Shown here: piece by piece, positions 32,746 through 42,450 of the stretch
Position numbering within the stretch: the first letter of the stretch is position 1
Layout: the number at the start of each line of letters is the position of its first letter
Origin: Enterobacteriaceae bacterium RIT691
GTDB taxonomy: Bacteria > Pseudomonadota > Gammaproteobacteria > Enterobacterales > Enterobacteriaceae
Direction: 5' to 3'
Length of the DNA: 64,000 nucleotides
Assembly: GCA_009668205.1 (NCBI GenBank)
Contig: WJYM01000003.1
Location: forward strand, 1-64,000
The notes under the pieces: generated by a model
What the model saw: the letters and a program-made list of their open reading frames with translations, nothing else
Told to the model about the DNA's origin: nothing
Databases searched by the model: none
Position numbers and translations under genes: made by a program

Positions 32746-32758
32746 TAATAATTTGATG
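32746..32758 (-). promoter_or_regulatory. Candidate IHF site between GlrR boxes and glmY promoter
   Basis: TAATAATTTGATG is one mismatch from the reverse form of the IHF consensus WATCAANNNNTTR. Bending here would bring GlrR to sigma-54 polymerase, as described for E. coli glmY. Confidence 0.5.
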
Positions 32759-32801
32759 AAATAGGTTTAATTTCATGTAATTAAAGATTTATTTTGTATG
32801 C

Positions 32802-32817
32802 TGGCACGAATGCTGCA
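32802..32817 (+). promoter_or_regulatory. Sigma-54 promoter of glmY
   Basis: TGGCAC-gaatg-CTGCA fits the -24/-12 consensus TGGCAC-N5-TTGCA with one mismatch. The transcription start predicted 12 bases on is the known first base of GlmY. Confidence 0.85.
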
Positions 32818-32828
32818 TAATACTAAGC

Positions 32829-33013
32829 AGTGGCTCATTCACCTTCTTATGTCAGCCCCTTCGGGACGTGCTACATAAACTTCGAATGACGCACAAACAG
32901 GTGCCTGCCGTCCAACTTCTGATATCAGCGTAGCTATATCAACCTCCGGGCGAAACGTCGAGTTAGGCACCGCCTATTTCATGATAACGCCGGGTTTTCA
33001 CCCGGCGTTATTG
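32829..33013 (+). ncRNA. glmY: Small regulatory RNA GlmY
   Basis: An sRNA of about 185 nt. The 5' part (agtggctcattcacc, then atgtcagccccttcgggacgt) is nearly identical to E. coli GlmY. The middle is more divergent, and it ends with the terminator ataacgccggg-ttttca-cccggcgttat. GlmY sequesters RapZ, which protects GlmZ and so raises glmS translation when glucosamine-6-phosphate is low. It lies between purL and glrK as in E. coli. Driven by sigma-54 and GlrR. Confidence 0.93.
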
Positions 33014-33071
33014 TATCGACACCCCCGCCTCAGTTACCCTGCGAGTTAAGACTCTTTTAGGGATGAACTCA

Positions 33072-34508
33072 TTGAAACGCTGGTCTCTTTTCCCCCGATC
33101 GTTACGCCAACTGGTGGTGTTGTCATTTCTGCTGATCCTGTTGCCATTATTGGTGCTGGCCTGGCAGGCGTGGCAGAGCCTCAATGCGCTAAGCGATCAG
33201 GCCGCGATGACTAATCGAACCACGCTGATTGATGCCCGCCGCAGCGAAGCGATGGCCAATGCCGCGCTGGAAATGGAGCGCAGCTATCGGCAGTACTGCG
33301 TGCTGGATGATACAACGCTTGCCAACGTGTACGAGGGGCAGCGTAAACGCTACAGCGCAATGCTTGACGCACATGCCGGGGTGCTACCGGATGACAAGCT
33401 CTATCAGACGTTGCGCCAGGACCTGAACGATCTGGCGCAGATGCGATGCAAAAACAGCGGGCTGGAGGCGGCTTCTGCCAGCAAACTGGAGGCCTTCTCG
33501 GCCGCCAACGCCGATATGGTGCAGGCAACCCGGGCGGTGGTGTTCTCCCGCGGGCAGCAGCTGCAGCAGGAAATCGCCGAGCGCGGGCAATTTTTCGGCT
33601 GGCAGGCGCTGGTGCTGTTTCTGGTGAGCCTGACCATGATGGCGCTGTTCACCCGAATGATCATCGGCCCGGTCAAGGGCATCGAACGAATGATTAACCG
33701 ACTGGGAGAAGGCCGAACGCTCGGCAGCACCGTGCTGTTTAAAGGGCCGCGTGAATTACGATCGGTCGGGCAGCGTATTGTCTGGTTAAGCGAACGTCTC
33801 TCCTGGCTGGAAACCCAGCGCCACCAGTTTTTACGTCATCTTTCTCATGAACTGAAAACGCCGCTCGCCAGCATGCGTGAAGGCACCGAGCTTCTGGCCG
33901 ACCAGGTGGTGGGGCCGCTGACCGCAGAGCAGAAAGAGGTGGTGTCGATTCTGGATGACAGCAGCCGCAATCTGCAAAAACTGATTGAACAGCTGCTGGA
34001 CTACAACCGAAAACTGGCGGATACGTCGGTGGAGATGGAGCGAACTGAGCTGATGCCGTTGGTTGAAATGGTTATCTCCTCTCACAGTTTGCCAGCGCGA
34101 GCTAAAATGATGCATACCAGTGTGGCGCTGGAGGCAGAATACTGCTGGGCGGAGCCGATGCTTCTGCTCAGCGCACTGGATAATCTTTACTCCAATGCGG
34201 TTTACTATGGGGCAGAATCCGGTACCCTCTCTTTACGCAGCCGCCAACAGGGTAAACGCGTTTTCCTTGAGGTGGCCAACAGCGGGACACCCATTCCTGA
34301 CGCAGAAAAAACCTTAATTTTTGAGCCTTTTTATCAGGGCAGCCATCAGCGTAAAGGGGCTGTCAAAGGTAGCGGTCTGGGACTGAGTATCGCCCGGGAT
34401 TGTGTGCGCCGGATGCAGGGGGATTTGCAGCTGGTGGACAACGAGGCGGGAAATGTTTGCTTCCGTATCGAACTCTCTCTTTCAGGCACGGATACAACCA
34501 CGCAATGA
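33072..34508 (+). CDS. glrK: Sensor histidine kinase GlrK (QseE)
   Basis: A 478-residue inner-membrane kinase (475 in E. coli) that phosphorylates GlrR in response to cell-envelope signals. TM1 is about residues 14-31, followed by a periplasmic helical sensor and TM2 about 175-195. A HAMP linker precedes the phospho-acceptor box FLRHLSHELKTPLASMREG and the ATPase motif GSGLGLSIARD. The start is taken as TTG 33072, because AGGGA lies eight bases before it. An in-frame ATG at 33063 has its Shine-Dalgarno overlapping the codon itself. It overlaps qseG by 4 bp. Confidence 0.92.
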   Translation: MKRWSLFPRSLRQLVVLSFLLILLPLLVLAWQAWQSLNALSDQAAMTNRTTLIDARRSEAMANAALEMERSYRQYCVLDDTTLANVYEGQRKRYSAMLDAHAGVLPDDKLYQTLRQDLNDLAQMRCKNSGLEAASASKLEAFSAANADMVQATRAVVFSRGQQLQQEIAERGQFFGWQALVLFLVSLTMMALFTRMIIGPVKGIERMINRLGEGRTLGSTVLFKGPRELRSVGQRIVWLSERLSWLETQRHQFLRHLSHELKTPLASMREGTELLADQVVGPLTAEQKEVVSILDDSSRNLQKLIEQLLDYNRKLADTSVEMERTELMPLVEMVISSHSLPARAKMMHTSVALEAEYCWAEPMLLLSALDNLYSNAVYYGAESGTLSLRSRQQGKRVFLEVANSGTPIPDAEKTLIFEPFYQGSHQRKGAVKGSGLGLSIARDCVRRMQGDLQLVDNEAGNVCFRIELSLSGTDTTTQ

Positions 34509-35206
34509 AGCACTCTTTGGTCACACTTTTTCCTGACGGGTTCCGGCTGTTTGCCGGGGCTGTCTGCCTGCTGCTGGCAGGCTGCAGTTCGTCAAACCCG
34601 ACCACCGCGACCAGCGGTGAAGAAAACCTGCCGCAGCAGCAGGTGGCAGATTTCCTCTCTACCGATTGCGTCGACGTCTGGTCACTGCACGGCGAGGTGA
34701 CGGAGAAAAATCCGCTTTACTGGCTGCGCGCCATGGATTGTGGTGGGCGTTTGTCGCCACAGATGGCCCGCACCGAAGCGAAACTCCACACCGATGAAAC
34801 CTGGCAGGACGCGTTCCGTCGCGGCATTTTGTTGGGGAGCGCGAAGATAACACCGCTTGAGCGCCGCGATATGCTGGCAAGCCTTGATGGCCTAAGCCCG
34901 CAAATCCCACCTCAGGTGCGCTCTCTGTTCCGGGTATGGCGTGATGGCCAGGCCTCGCAGCTGCAGCTCTCTGACGAGCGCTCGCGGTACAGTAAGCTGC
35001 AACAATCCACCGATGGCGAGCTGGATACGCTGCGCCAGCAGCAACAGCACCTGCGCAGCCAGCTCGACCTGACGACCCGCAAACTGGAGAATCTGACCGA
35101 TATTGAGCGCCAGCTCTCCAGCCGGAAACCTTCGGGCAGCAGCCTGGGACCCGATAGCGCGCATCCGGGCGAGCTCACGCCGGCGACCGGAGAGGAGAAA
35201 CCATGA
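34505..35206 (+). CDS. qseG: Outer-membrane lipoprotein QseG
   Basis: A 233-residue lipoprotein (237 in E. coli) acting with GlrK/GlrR. The signal peptide ends in lipobox LLLAGC with Cys27. The conserved PLYWLRAMDCGGR block is followed by a coiled-coil stretch rich in Gln (about 165-215, LQQSTDGELDTLRQQQQHL). The start ATG at 34505 overlaps the glrK stop codon as ATGA. A frame extending upstream into glrK was rejected. It also overlaps glrR by 4 bp, so the three genes form one coupled operon. Confidence 0.93.
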   Translation: MKHSLVTLFPDGFRLFAGAVCLLLAGCSSSNPTTATSGEENLPQQQVADFLSTDCVDVWSLHGEVTEKNPLYWLRAMDCGGRLSPQMARTEAKLHTDETWQDAFRRGILLGSAKITPLERRDMLASLDGLSPQIPPQVRSLFRVWRDGQASQLQLSDERSRYSKLQQSTDGELDTLRQQQQHLRSQLDLTTRKLENLTDIERQLSSRKPSGSSLGPDSAHPGELTPATGEEKP

Positions 35207-36540
35207 CAGGACGTAAACCCGCTCATCTGCTGCTGGTCGATGATGATCCCGGCCTGCTGAAGCTGCTGGGCCTGCGCCTCACCAGCGAAGGCTTTTCTGT
35301 CGCCACCGCTGAAAGTGGACAGGAAGGACTGCGGGTGCTGGCGCGAGAAAAAATCGATCTGGTGATTAGTGACCTGCGGATGGATGAAATGGACGGCCTG
35401 CAGCTGTTTGCTGAAATTCAAAAAGTGCAGCCCGGCATGCCAGTGATTATCCTCACCGCCCACGGGTCGATCCCGGATGCCGTCGCGGCAACACAGCAGG
35501 GTGTATTTAGCTTCCTGACCAAACCTGTCGATAAAGACGCACTGTATAAAGCCATCGACGAGGCGCTGGTGCATACCGCAGCGGCCACTGACGATCAATG
35601 GCGTGAGTCCATTGTGACCCGCAGCCCGCTGATGCTGCGTTTGCTGGAGCAGGCGCGAATGGTGGCGCAATCAGACGTTAGCGTGCTGATCAATGGACAA
35701 AGCGGCACCGGAAAAGAGATTTTTGCTCAGGCCATTCATAACGCCAGCCCGCGCCACAACGCGCCGTTCATTGCCATTAACTGCGGCGCATTGCCGGAAC
35801 AGCTGCTGGAGTCGGAGCTGTTTGGTCATGCTCGCGGTGCCTTCACCGGCGCAGTCAGCAATCGCGAAGGGCTGTTTCAGGCCGCAGAAGGTGGCACCCT
35901 GTTTCTGGATGAAATCGGCGATATGCCGCAGGCCCTGCAGGTAAAACTGCTGCGCGTGTTGCAGGAGCGAAAAATCCGCCCGCTCGGCAGCAACCGCGAT
36001 ATCGACATTAACGTGCGCATTCTTTCCGCAACCCACCGGGACTTACCCAAAGCGATGGCGCGCGGAGAGTTCCGCGAAGATCTCTACTATCGCCTGAACG
36101 TGGTGAGCCTGAAAATTCCGTCGCTGGCTGAGCGCACCGAAGATATTCCCCTGCTGGCAAACCACCTGCTGCGCCAGTCTGCCGACAGGCATAAGCCTTT
36201 CGTTCGCGCCTTCTCCACGGATGCGATGAAACGGCTGATGACCGCCAACTGGCCCGGCAACGTGCGTCAGCTGGTGAACGTGATTGAGCAATGTGTGGCG
36301 CTGACCTCATCGCCAGTGATTGGTGATGCGCTGGTGGAGCAGGCGCTGGAAGGCGAAAACACGGCGCTGCCGACCTTTGTCGAGGCGCGTAATCAGTTTG
36401 AGCTGAACTACCTGCGTAAGCTGCTGCAAATCACCAAAGGCAACGTCACCCACGCGGCACGCATGGCGGGGCGTAACAGAACAGAATTCTACAAGCTGCT
36501 GTCGCGCCATGAACTCGACGCCAGTGATTTTAAAGAGTAG
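35203..36540 (+). CDS. glrR: Sigma-54-dependent response regulator GlrR (QseF)
   Basis: A 445-residue NtrC-type activator (444 in E. coli). The receiver domain (1-125) has phospho-acceptor Asp57 in VISDLRMDEMDG. The AAA+ domain has Walker A GQSGTGKEIFAQ, the sigma-54 contact loop GAFTGA, and Walker B GGTLFLDEIGD. The C-terminal Fis-type helix-turn-helix ends GNVTHAARMAGRNRTEFYKL. It activates glmY through the three boxes upstream of glrK. Followed by glnB after 64 bp. Confidence 0.95.
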   Translation: MTGRKPAHLLLVDDDPGLLKLLGLRLTSEGFSVATAESGQEGLRVLAREKIDLVISDLRMDEMDGLQLFAEIQKVQPGMPVIILTAHGSIPDAVAATQQGVFSFLTKPVDKDALYKAIDEALVHTAAATDDQWRESIVTRSPLMLRLLEQARMVAQSDVSVLINGQSGTGKEIFAQAIHNASPRHNAPFIAINCGALPEQLLESELFGHARGAFTGAVSNREGLFQAAEGGTLFLDEIGDMPQALQVKLLRVLQERKIRPLGSNRDIDINVRILSATHRDLPKAMARGEFREDLYYRLNVVSLKIPSLAERTEDIPLLANHLLRQSADRHKPFVRAFSTDAMKRLMTANWPGNVRQLVNVIEQCVALTSSPVIGDALVEQALEGENTALPTFVEARNQFELNYLRKLLQITKGNVTHAARMAGRNRTEFYKLLSRHELDASDFKE

Positions 36541-36568
36541 CCCGGCAGACGCGCCGACGTTATGATAG

Positions 36569-36943
<375 letters not shown>

Positions 36944-36949
36944 TAGTAC

Positions 36950-36973
36950 CGCTGCCCGATGTCCCGGGCAGCG
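36950..36973. terminator. Hairpin between convergent glnB and dtpC
   Basis: A 9-bp perfect stem (cgctgcccg / cgggcagcg) with a 6-base loop and a moderate T-rich tail (tccttgtt) on the plus strand. It probably ends glnB transcription. Confidence 0.5.
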
Positions 36974-36979
36974 TCCTTG

Positions 36980-38452
36980 TTACTCCTGCTCCTGCAGATG
37001 AGGCATTGGGCTACGATTCAGTCGGCGCAGTGCGACAGTCCCAACAATCACCACCACAATTATCGCCACCACGCCCAGCGTCCAGTCCCCCATTTGTGAG
37101 AAAAAGTGCCCATAGGCGGCGATCGCCGTTTCGCTGATGTGTGATTCCGTCGTTTGTTGTGCGACCACGCCCGCCAGCCAGTTGGCCACCGCGCCTGTGG
37201 CCAGCATATAGATGCCGGTCAGCACGCCAGTCACGCCAGGCATATTCAGCCGGGTGATTTGCGCCATTGCCACCGGGTCGATAAACAGCTCCGCAAATCC
37301 CATTAGCGCCAGCCCCGAAACCATCAGGCCCATCGAAGCATGACCGGTGGCCTGACCGCGTCGGGCATTCAACGCCAGCAGCAGGAATCCGCCGCCCATT
37401 ATCGCCAGGCCCAGGGCAAACTTCAGCCAGATGCGGACGCTCTCGCTCAGTCGCCCCTGCGGACGGGCAAACCACGTCAGCGCTACGCCTGCGGCCATCA
37501 CGGCAAAGGCATTCACTGACTGGAAAAGGGCGGTGGGGACATTGATGTGCCACAGACGGCGATCGACAAAGTGATCGATAAACAGGCTAATCGAACTGCC
37601 TCCCTGTTGCGCCAGTACCCAGAACAGCGTACCGGTGAGCATCAGCAGGACAATCTGCCAGAGCGCGCGGCGGTGGTGCGGTGAGCGCAGCATAATGCGC
37701 GCCACGATCCCGGCGGCAAACAGGCTGACAACCGCCAGCAGATAGCCGGAGCCGTTATATTCCAGCAGCAGCGTAAAGAACACCGGCGACACGCACAGCA
37801 TCAGCAGCAGCCAGCCCCAGGTCGGTACGCTCAGGGTTTTGCGTTGCAGAGCCACTTTGTCGACGCTGCGGGTGTGCGCAAAGTGGTGGCGACCGCTGAG
37901 GAAAATCAGCAGGCCGATAAACATGCCGATGCCCGCCAGGGCAAAGCCGATGTGCCAGCCGTACCACTGCGCCGCCAGGCCACAGGCAATCGGTGCCGCG
38001 ATAGACCCCACGTTGCCTGCTGCATACAGCAGCGAGAAACCGCCGTCGCGACGCGGATCGTCCTGTGCATAAAGCTCGCCCAGCAGACAGCTGATGTTGG
38101 ATTTAAACAGCCCATAGCCGCAGATGATTATCCCCAGCGCCAGATATAAACTCCAGATGCCATCGGATTCGATGCCCAGCACGACGTGGCCCAATGTCAT
38201 CAACAGTGCGCCAATCAGCACAGCGGTGCGGTTGCCCAGCAGTCTGTCCGCCAGCCAGCCGCCAAGAATAGGGGTAACGTAAACCAGAGACGCGTAAGCG
38301 CTGAAGAGGGTGATGGCGTGGCTATCATCGAAGCCAAGTTGGTGGGTGAGGAAGAGGATGAGCAGAGCCCGCATGCCGTAAAAGCTGAAGTACTCCCAGA
38401 TTTGAATCGCGACGATGTAATAAATCGCGCGCGGTTGTGAGGGTGTTTGCAT
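36980..38452 (-). CDS. dtpC: Proton-dependent di/tripeptide permease DtpC
   Basis: A POT-family (PTR2) peptide:H+ symporter of 490 residues (485 for E. coli YjdL/DtpC). Many hydrophobic segments; signatures GGWLADRLLGNR, KSNISCLLGELY and FSLLYAAGNVGSIAAPIACG. It lies next to cadA on the same strand, as in E. coli, where dtpC follows cadBA. DtpC prefers lysine-containing dipeptides, so it can feed the decarboxylase. A REP-like palindrome separates it from cadA. Confidence 0.93.
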   Translation of the reverse strand: MQTPSQPRAIYYIVAIQIWEYFSFYGMRALLILFLTHQLGFDDSHAITLFSAYASLVYVTPILGGWLADRLLGNRTAVLIGALLMTLGHVVLGIESDGIWSLYLALGIIICGYGLFKSNISCLLGELYAQDDPRRDGGFSLLYAAGNVGSIAAPIACGLAAQWYGWHIGFALAGIGMFIGLLIFLSGRHHFAHTRSVDKVALQRKTLSVPTWGWLLLMLCVSPVFFTLLLEYNGSGYLLAVVSLFAAGIVARIMLRSPHHRRALWQIVLLMLTGTLFWVLAQQGGSSISLFIDHFVDRRLWHINVPTALFQSVNAFAVMAAGVALTWFARPQGRLSESVRIWLKFALGLAIMGGGFLLLALNARRGQATGHASMGLMVSGLALMGFAELFIDPVAMAQITRLNMPGVTGVLTGIYMLATGAVANWLAGVVAQQTTESHISETAIAAYGHFFSQMGDWTLGVVAIIVVVIVGTVALRRLNRSPMPHLQEQE

Positions 38453-38474
38453 GTAACCTCCAGGTTCGGCTGAT

Positions 38475-38501
38475 CGCCCGGTGGCGCTGCGCCACCCGGC
38501 A
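38475..38501. repeat. REP-like palindrome between dtpC and cadA
   Basis: gcccggtggcg-ctg-cgccacccggc is an almost perfect 11-bp inverted repeat of the enterobacterial REP/BIME type. No T-run follows on the minus strand, so it is more likely an mRNA-stabilising or gyrase-binding repeat than a terminator. Confidence 0.65.
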
Positions 38502-38544
38502 AAAAAGCAAGAAAGGGAAGCGGCAAGCCACTTCCCCTGGTTTC

Positions 38545-40686
38545 TTATTTACTGTTTTTCAGCACTTTAACGGTGTAACGACCATCGGTCTGACGATAGG
38601 CCCCGTGAATATCCGTTTCAAAGCCCGGATAGTGGGCGCCGATTTCGCACAGCATTTGCAGGAACTCCAGCACCGGTCGGCTCTCTTCGGTGATCATCTC
38701 ACCCGGCATGACCAGTGGGACGCCTGGTGGGTAAGGGAGGATCATGTTGGCATTAACGCGACCCACCATCTCTTCCATATACACCTCTTCCGTTTCGCCA
38801 TGCAGTTCTTTCTGGAAGGCGGTGTACGGGGTCATCACCATGGCTGGCAGCACTTCAAAGGCGCGGAACATCAGGTCCGGCAGGTTGTGATGCTCAACCA
38901 GTTTGTGGATGTTTTGCGCCAGTTCCTGAACGCGCATGTTTTCGTAAAATTCAGGATTTTCTCGGTACAGTGCGGGCAGCATGTTTTTCACACGCAGGTT
39001 CAGGTCGAAGGCGCGTTTAAAGTCGGTCAGCGCGCGCAGCAGGCTCAGTGCTTTGGTTTTGTCGATACCGATGCTGAACAGGAACAGCAGGTTGTAAGGA
39101 CCGGTTTTTTCAACCACGATGCCGCGCTCGTCCAGATATTTCGCCAGGATGCTGGCCGGAATACCGAACTCGTCCATCGAGCCATCTTTCTTCATCCCCG
39201 GTGTCAGAATGGTGACTTTGATCGGGTCAAGATACATGTGCTCGTTATCGATGTTCTTGAAACCGTGCCATGCGCTGTCTGAACGCAGTGGCCAGCATTC
39301 CGGGCTATCGATATGTTCCGGCTGCCAGACGTCAAAGAACCAGCCTTCGGATTCCCCTTTCAGGCGTTTGATCTCTTTACGGAACTTAATCGCACGCTCA
39401 ATCGAACCATTGATCAGACGCTTACCGGCGTTGCCTTTCATCATCGCAGCGGCGGTTTCTGTGGACGCCACAATGCCGTAGTGCGGTGACGTGGTGGTGT
39501 GCATCATATAGGCTTCGTTAAAGGTTTCTTCGTTGACGTCACCTTTTACGTGGATCATCGAAGCCTGAGAGAATGCCGCCAGCAGCTTATGGGTGGACTG
39601 GGTTTCGTAAATGACTTTGCCTTCCACACGGCCGCCGCTCATGCCGCATTTGCCCGCATAGATTGGCGAGAAGTTGGTGTAAGGCACCCAGGCAGAGTCA
39701 AAGTGGATGGATTTCACATCCAGCGTTTTCTTGATGTAGTCGGTGTTGTACAGCAGGCCATCGTAGGTGGAGTTGGTGATTACCGCATGCACCGGCCAGG
39801 TAGCGTTTGGCGTCTCTTTCACGCGTTTCGCGATCGTTGCGCGCTGGAATTCGCTCTGCGGAATACCGCCGAGGATACCGTAAGCGTTGCGGGTCGGACG
39901 GAAGTAAATCGGTGTAATGTCGCTCATCATCATCAGGTGAGTCAGAGACTTATGGCAGTTACGGTCGATAAGCACGGTGCTGCCCGCAGGGGCAGAGTAC
40001 ATCCCGACAATTTTGTTGGCGGTGGAGGTTCCGTTAGTCACCATGTAGCTGCGTTCGGCGTTAAACACGCGAGCAATATACTCTTCCGCTTCTTTATGCG
40101 GGCCGCTGTGGTCGAGCAGGGAACCGAGTTCGGACACGGAAATTGAGATATCGGACTTCATGGTGTTCGGACCAAAGAAGTCATAGAAGATGCTGCCGAC
40201 CGGACTTTTCTGGAACGCGGTGCCGCCCATGTGGCCAGGTGTACAGAAGGTATATTTGCCTTCACGCACATATTTGAACAGCGCTTTGGTCAGCGGAGGC
40301 AGGATGGTGTCGATGTACTCGTCGGTGTTCTGCTGAATTTTTGCCGCGATATCATCGGCCGCACCCAGCGCATATTCGAAGAAGCGAACCTGCATCCGCA
40401 GATCGTTCAGGCTGACGTCCAGCGTCGAGTAGGTGTTAGCGAAAGCGTACAGCGGCATGTACTCGTTCAGCTTGCTGATCTCTTCGCACAGCTCAAGGTT
40501 GTACTTATCCCAGTCGAAAATCACGCCGCACAGGCGGGAGTTGTTTTCGATAAGTTTCAGCAGGTCTTCGCGATCGTTCGGATAAACAAGGCGAAAATTC
40601 AGGCCCTCAAGGGCTTTATGCAGTTCACGGATAGGCTCTTCTTTAAAGTAGACGCCCATGTGATTCATGATGGCAATTACGTTCAT
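38545..40686 (-). CDS. cadA: Inducible lysine decarboxylase CadA
   Basis: Decarboxylates lysine to cadaverine, consuming a proton. A PLP enzyme of 713 residues (715 in E. coli), forming decamers. The N-terminal wing domain (about 1-130) is followed by the PLP core, with the Schiff-base Lys in ETQSTHKLLAAFSQASMIH and FHFDSAWVPYTNF-like cofactor residues (seen as SIHFDSAWVPYTNF). The C-terminal ppGpp/decamer domain follows. It lies 76 bp after cadB on the same strand, as one cadBA operon. Confidence 0.97.
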   Translation of the reverse strand: MNVIAIMNHMGVYFKEEPIRELHKALEGLNFRLVYPNDREDLLKLIENNSRLCGVIFDWDKYNLELCEEISKLNEYMPLYAFANTYSTLDVSLNDLRMQVRFFEYALGAADDIAAKIQQNTDEYIDTILPPLTKALFKYVREGKYTFCTPGHMGGTAFQKSPVGSIFYDFFGPNTMKSDISISVSELGSLLDHSGPHKEAEEYIARVFNAERSYMVTNGTSTANKIVGMYSAPAGSTVLIDRNCHKSLTHLMMMSDITPIYFRPTRNAYGILGGIPQSEFQRATIAKRVKETPNATWPVHAVITNSTYDGLLYNTDYIKKTLDVKSIHFDSAWVPYTNFSPIYAGKCGMSGGRVEGKVIYETQSTHKLLAAFSQASMIHVKGDVNEETFNEAYMMHTTTSPHYGIVASTETAAAMMKGNAGKRLINGSIERAIKFRKEIKRLKGESEGWFFDVWQPEHIDSPECWPLRSDSAWHGFKNIDNEHMYLDPIKVTILTPGMKKDGSMDEFGIPASILAKYLDERGIVVEKTGPYNLLFLFSIGIDKTKALSLLRALTDFKRAFDLNLRVKNMLPALYRENPEFYENMRVQELAQNIHKLVEHHNLPDLMFRAFEVLPAMVMTPYTAFQKELHGETEEVYMEEMVGRVNANMILPYPPGVPLVMPGEMITEESRPVLEFLQMLCEIGAHYPGFETDIHGAYRQTDGRYTVKVLKNSK

Positions 40687-40762
40687 AGTCGTTTCTCCAG
40701 GTGTAGAAAGCCCCTCCCGTCACGGTGTGACAGGTGATGGAAGGCGCTTTCAGGAAAGAGGT

Positions 40763-42085
40763 TTAGTGGGCGCTGGCGGCGTCGTTGGCGTGTTCGCGCT
40801 GGTTCATTTTGCGGCCGTAGAACATCAGGATTATCAGGCTCACGATGAAGGTGCCGGACAGTTCGAAGGAGCTGGCGCCCATCAGCGCGATGAAGCAGAA
40901 CGCACAGCCCAGCACGGAACAAATCAGGCTCGCCAGGTTGCGAACGTTGACGCCTTCGAAGCGAATCAGGTCCACACAGGAGTAGAAGTACGGCAGCATG
41001 GTCAGCAGTACCGCGATACCGGTCAGCTCACCGAACAGGTCGGAGGCTTTACCGCCGCTGGAGTTCATGATGGTGATGAGGATCATCAGCACGGTCATTT
41101 TCACTGCGGCTAACAGCAGGCCTTTTTTCGGGATACCGTTGCTGTCCACTTCACCGTAAATTTTCGGGAAGTTACCGTCACTGGCGGCACGCTGACCGGC
41201 CTGGCCAACCAGCATCATCCATGAACCCAGTGATGTCAGGCAGGCGAATGCGGTGAAGGCAGACACCATCGGCGCGGCCCAGCTGCCCATAATGGTTGAG
41301 GCGCTGATAGCGAACGGCGCACCGGAGGCGGCCATTTCAGAGGCCGGATACATACCGGAAATGACCTGAGTCGCCAGAATGTAAATCACACCGGCCAGGG
41401 CGGTACCCAGCATAGTCGCCAGCGGAACGGTACGTTTTGGATCTTTCACCATCCCGGTACTCACTGCGGCAGATTCCACCCCAACGAACGCCCACAGGCA
41501 CAGCAGGATACTTTTGATGACGGCGTGCCAGTCATTGGTGGAAGAGGTGTTCCAGTTTGCGTGGTACGTGTTGATATCAAACCAGTGCCAGCCGACCACC
41601 GCGGTAACCACCACCGGAATCAGCACCAGGACCAGACCGATAGTGGTCAGGCGGCTCACCCACGTTCCGCCGAGCATATTCACAAAGGTGAAAATCCAGA
41701 CGATGGCGATACAGGCGAGGCCTGCGGGTACCGGGTTATTCAGCACCGGGAAGAAGGTCGAAAGATAAGAGACGGCGGTAATCCCGATTGCCAGGTTACC
41801 AATCCAGTTTGCGTGATAATAAAGAACACCCGTTTGAAAACCAAACGCCGGGGATAATTCACCCGCATAGGCAATAGGACCGCCCTGTTGTGGGTTTTTG
41901 GTGGCCAGTCGGGCATAGACATAGGCCAGTGACATTGCACCAATAATAGAAATGACCCAACCCCAGATGGCGATACCACCAATACCCGCGAGGTTGGCAG
42001 GTAATAAAGCAATCCCGCTCCCCATCATATTACCGGCGACAACACCGGTGCAGGCAAAAAGCCCGATCTTTTTGGCAGAACTCAT
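40763..42085 (-). CDS. cadB: Cadaverine/lysine antiporter CadB
   Basis: An APC-family inner-membrane exchanger importing lysine and exporting cadaverine, working with CadA in acid resistance. The 440 residues (444 in E. coli) have about 12 membrane segments. The APC motif GNMMGSGIALLPANLAGIGG is in TM1, and LWAFVGVESAAVSTGMVK is in TM6. The start is ATG 42085 (MSSAKKIGLFACTG), with AGGAG about 11 bases before it. A frame extending 44 codons upstream runs through the promoter and was rejected. Confidence 0.96.
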   Translation of the reverse strand: MSSAKKIGLFACTGVVAGNMMGSGIALLPANLAGIGGIAIWGWVISIIGAMSLAYVYARLATKNPQQGGPIAYAGELSPAFGFQTGVLYYHANWIGNLAIGITAVSYLSTFFPVLNNPVPAGLACIAIVWIFTFVNMLGGTWVSRLTTIGLVLVLIPVVVTAVVGWHWFDINTYHANWNTSSTNDWHAVIKSILLCLWAFVGVESAAVSTGMVKDPKRTVPLATMLGTALAGVIYILATQVISGMYPASEMAASGAPFAISASTIMGSWAAPMVSAFTAFACLTSLGSWMMLVGQAGQRAASDGNFPKIYGEVDSNGIPKKGLLLAAVKMTVLMILITIMNSSGGKASDLFGELTGIAVLLTMLPYFYSCVDLIRFEGVNVRNLASLICSVLGCAFCFIALMGASSFELSGTFIVSLIILMFYGRKMNQREHANDAASAH

Positions 42086-42189
42086 GTTTGGTTTTCTCCT
42101 GAGTGTATTTTGGAGGCGCAGATCATGATGTAGAGCTGTTTTCTGATCCGACCGACTGCCAGCAAGATTAATGAGCTCCAGCAGAGAAG

Positions 42190-42300
42190 TCCTAAAGATA
42201 AAGTGAAAAAACCACAAACATCAGACAAATGACTTCATGAGCTTTTTTATTAACACATCAGGATGAGGTCATGAGGTCACGAAAAGATAAATGTTTAATG
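42190..42300 (-). promoter_or_regulatory. cadBA promoter and CadC-binding region
   Basis: Read on the minus strand, the region holds ATTTATCTTTTC and, 30 bases on, TCCTGATGTGTTAATAAAA. Both match the E. coli Pcad upstream region bound by CadC as I remember it. A TTATCT at about 42196-42201 followed by TTTAGGA resembles the E. coli -10 and start. Exact CadC contacts cannot be read from sequence. The rest of the 365-bp cadB-cadC gap also holds the cadC terminator. Confidence 0.6.
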
Positions 42301-42399
42301 TTTTCAGTTGATTTAGTGGCTGCTTTCGAGGGGTGGGAAGGGCGTTTTCAGAAGGGGGTTGTTAACGTTAAATAACAATTTGCAGGCTGTTTATATACA

Positions 42400-42442
42400 T
42401 AAAAATAACCTCACCCTGCCGATGAATGACCCGCAGGATGAG
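42400..42442 (-). terminator. Terminator of cadC
   Basis: On the minus strand, CTCATCCTGC pairs with GCAGGGTGAG (one G-U) and is followed by GTTATTTTTAT. It separates cadC from the regulated cadBA promoter. Confidence 0.7.
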
Positions 42443-42450
42443 ATAGTGTC

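Noticed and set aside
38475-38501. Intrinsic terminator of cadA
   Set aside because: The hairpin is strong, but the run of A and T is on the wrong side for minus-strand termination. It fits a REP element better.
40763-42217. CadB with 44 extra N-terminal residues
   Set aside because: These would cover the cadBA promoter. AGGAG sits before the ATG at 42085, where homology begins.
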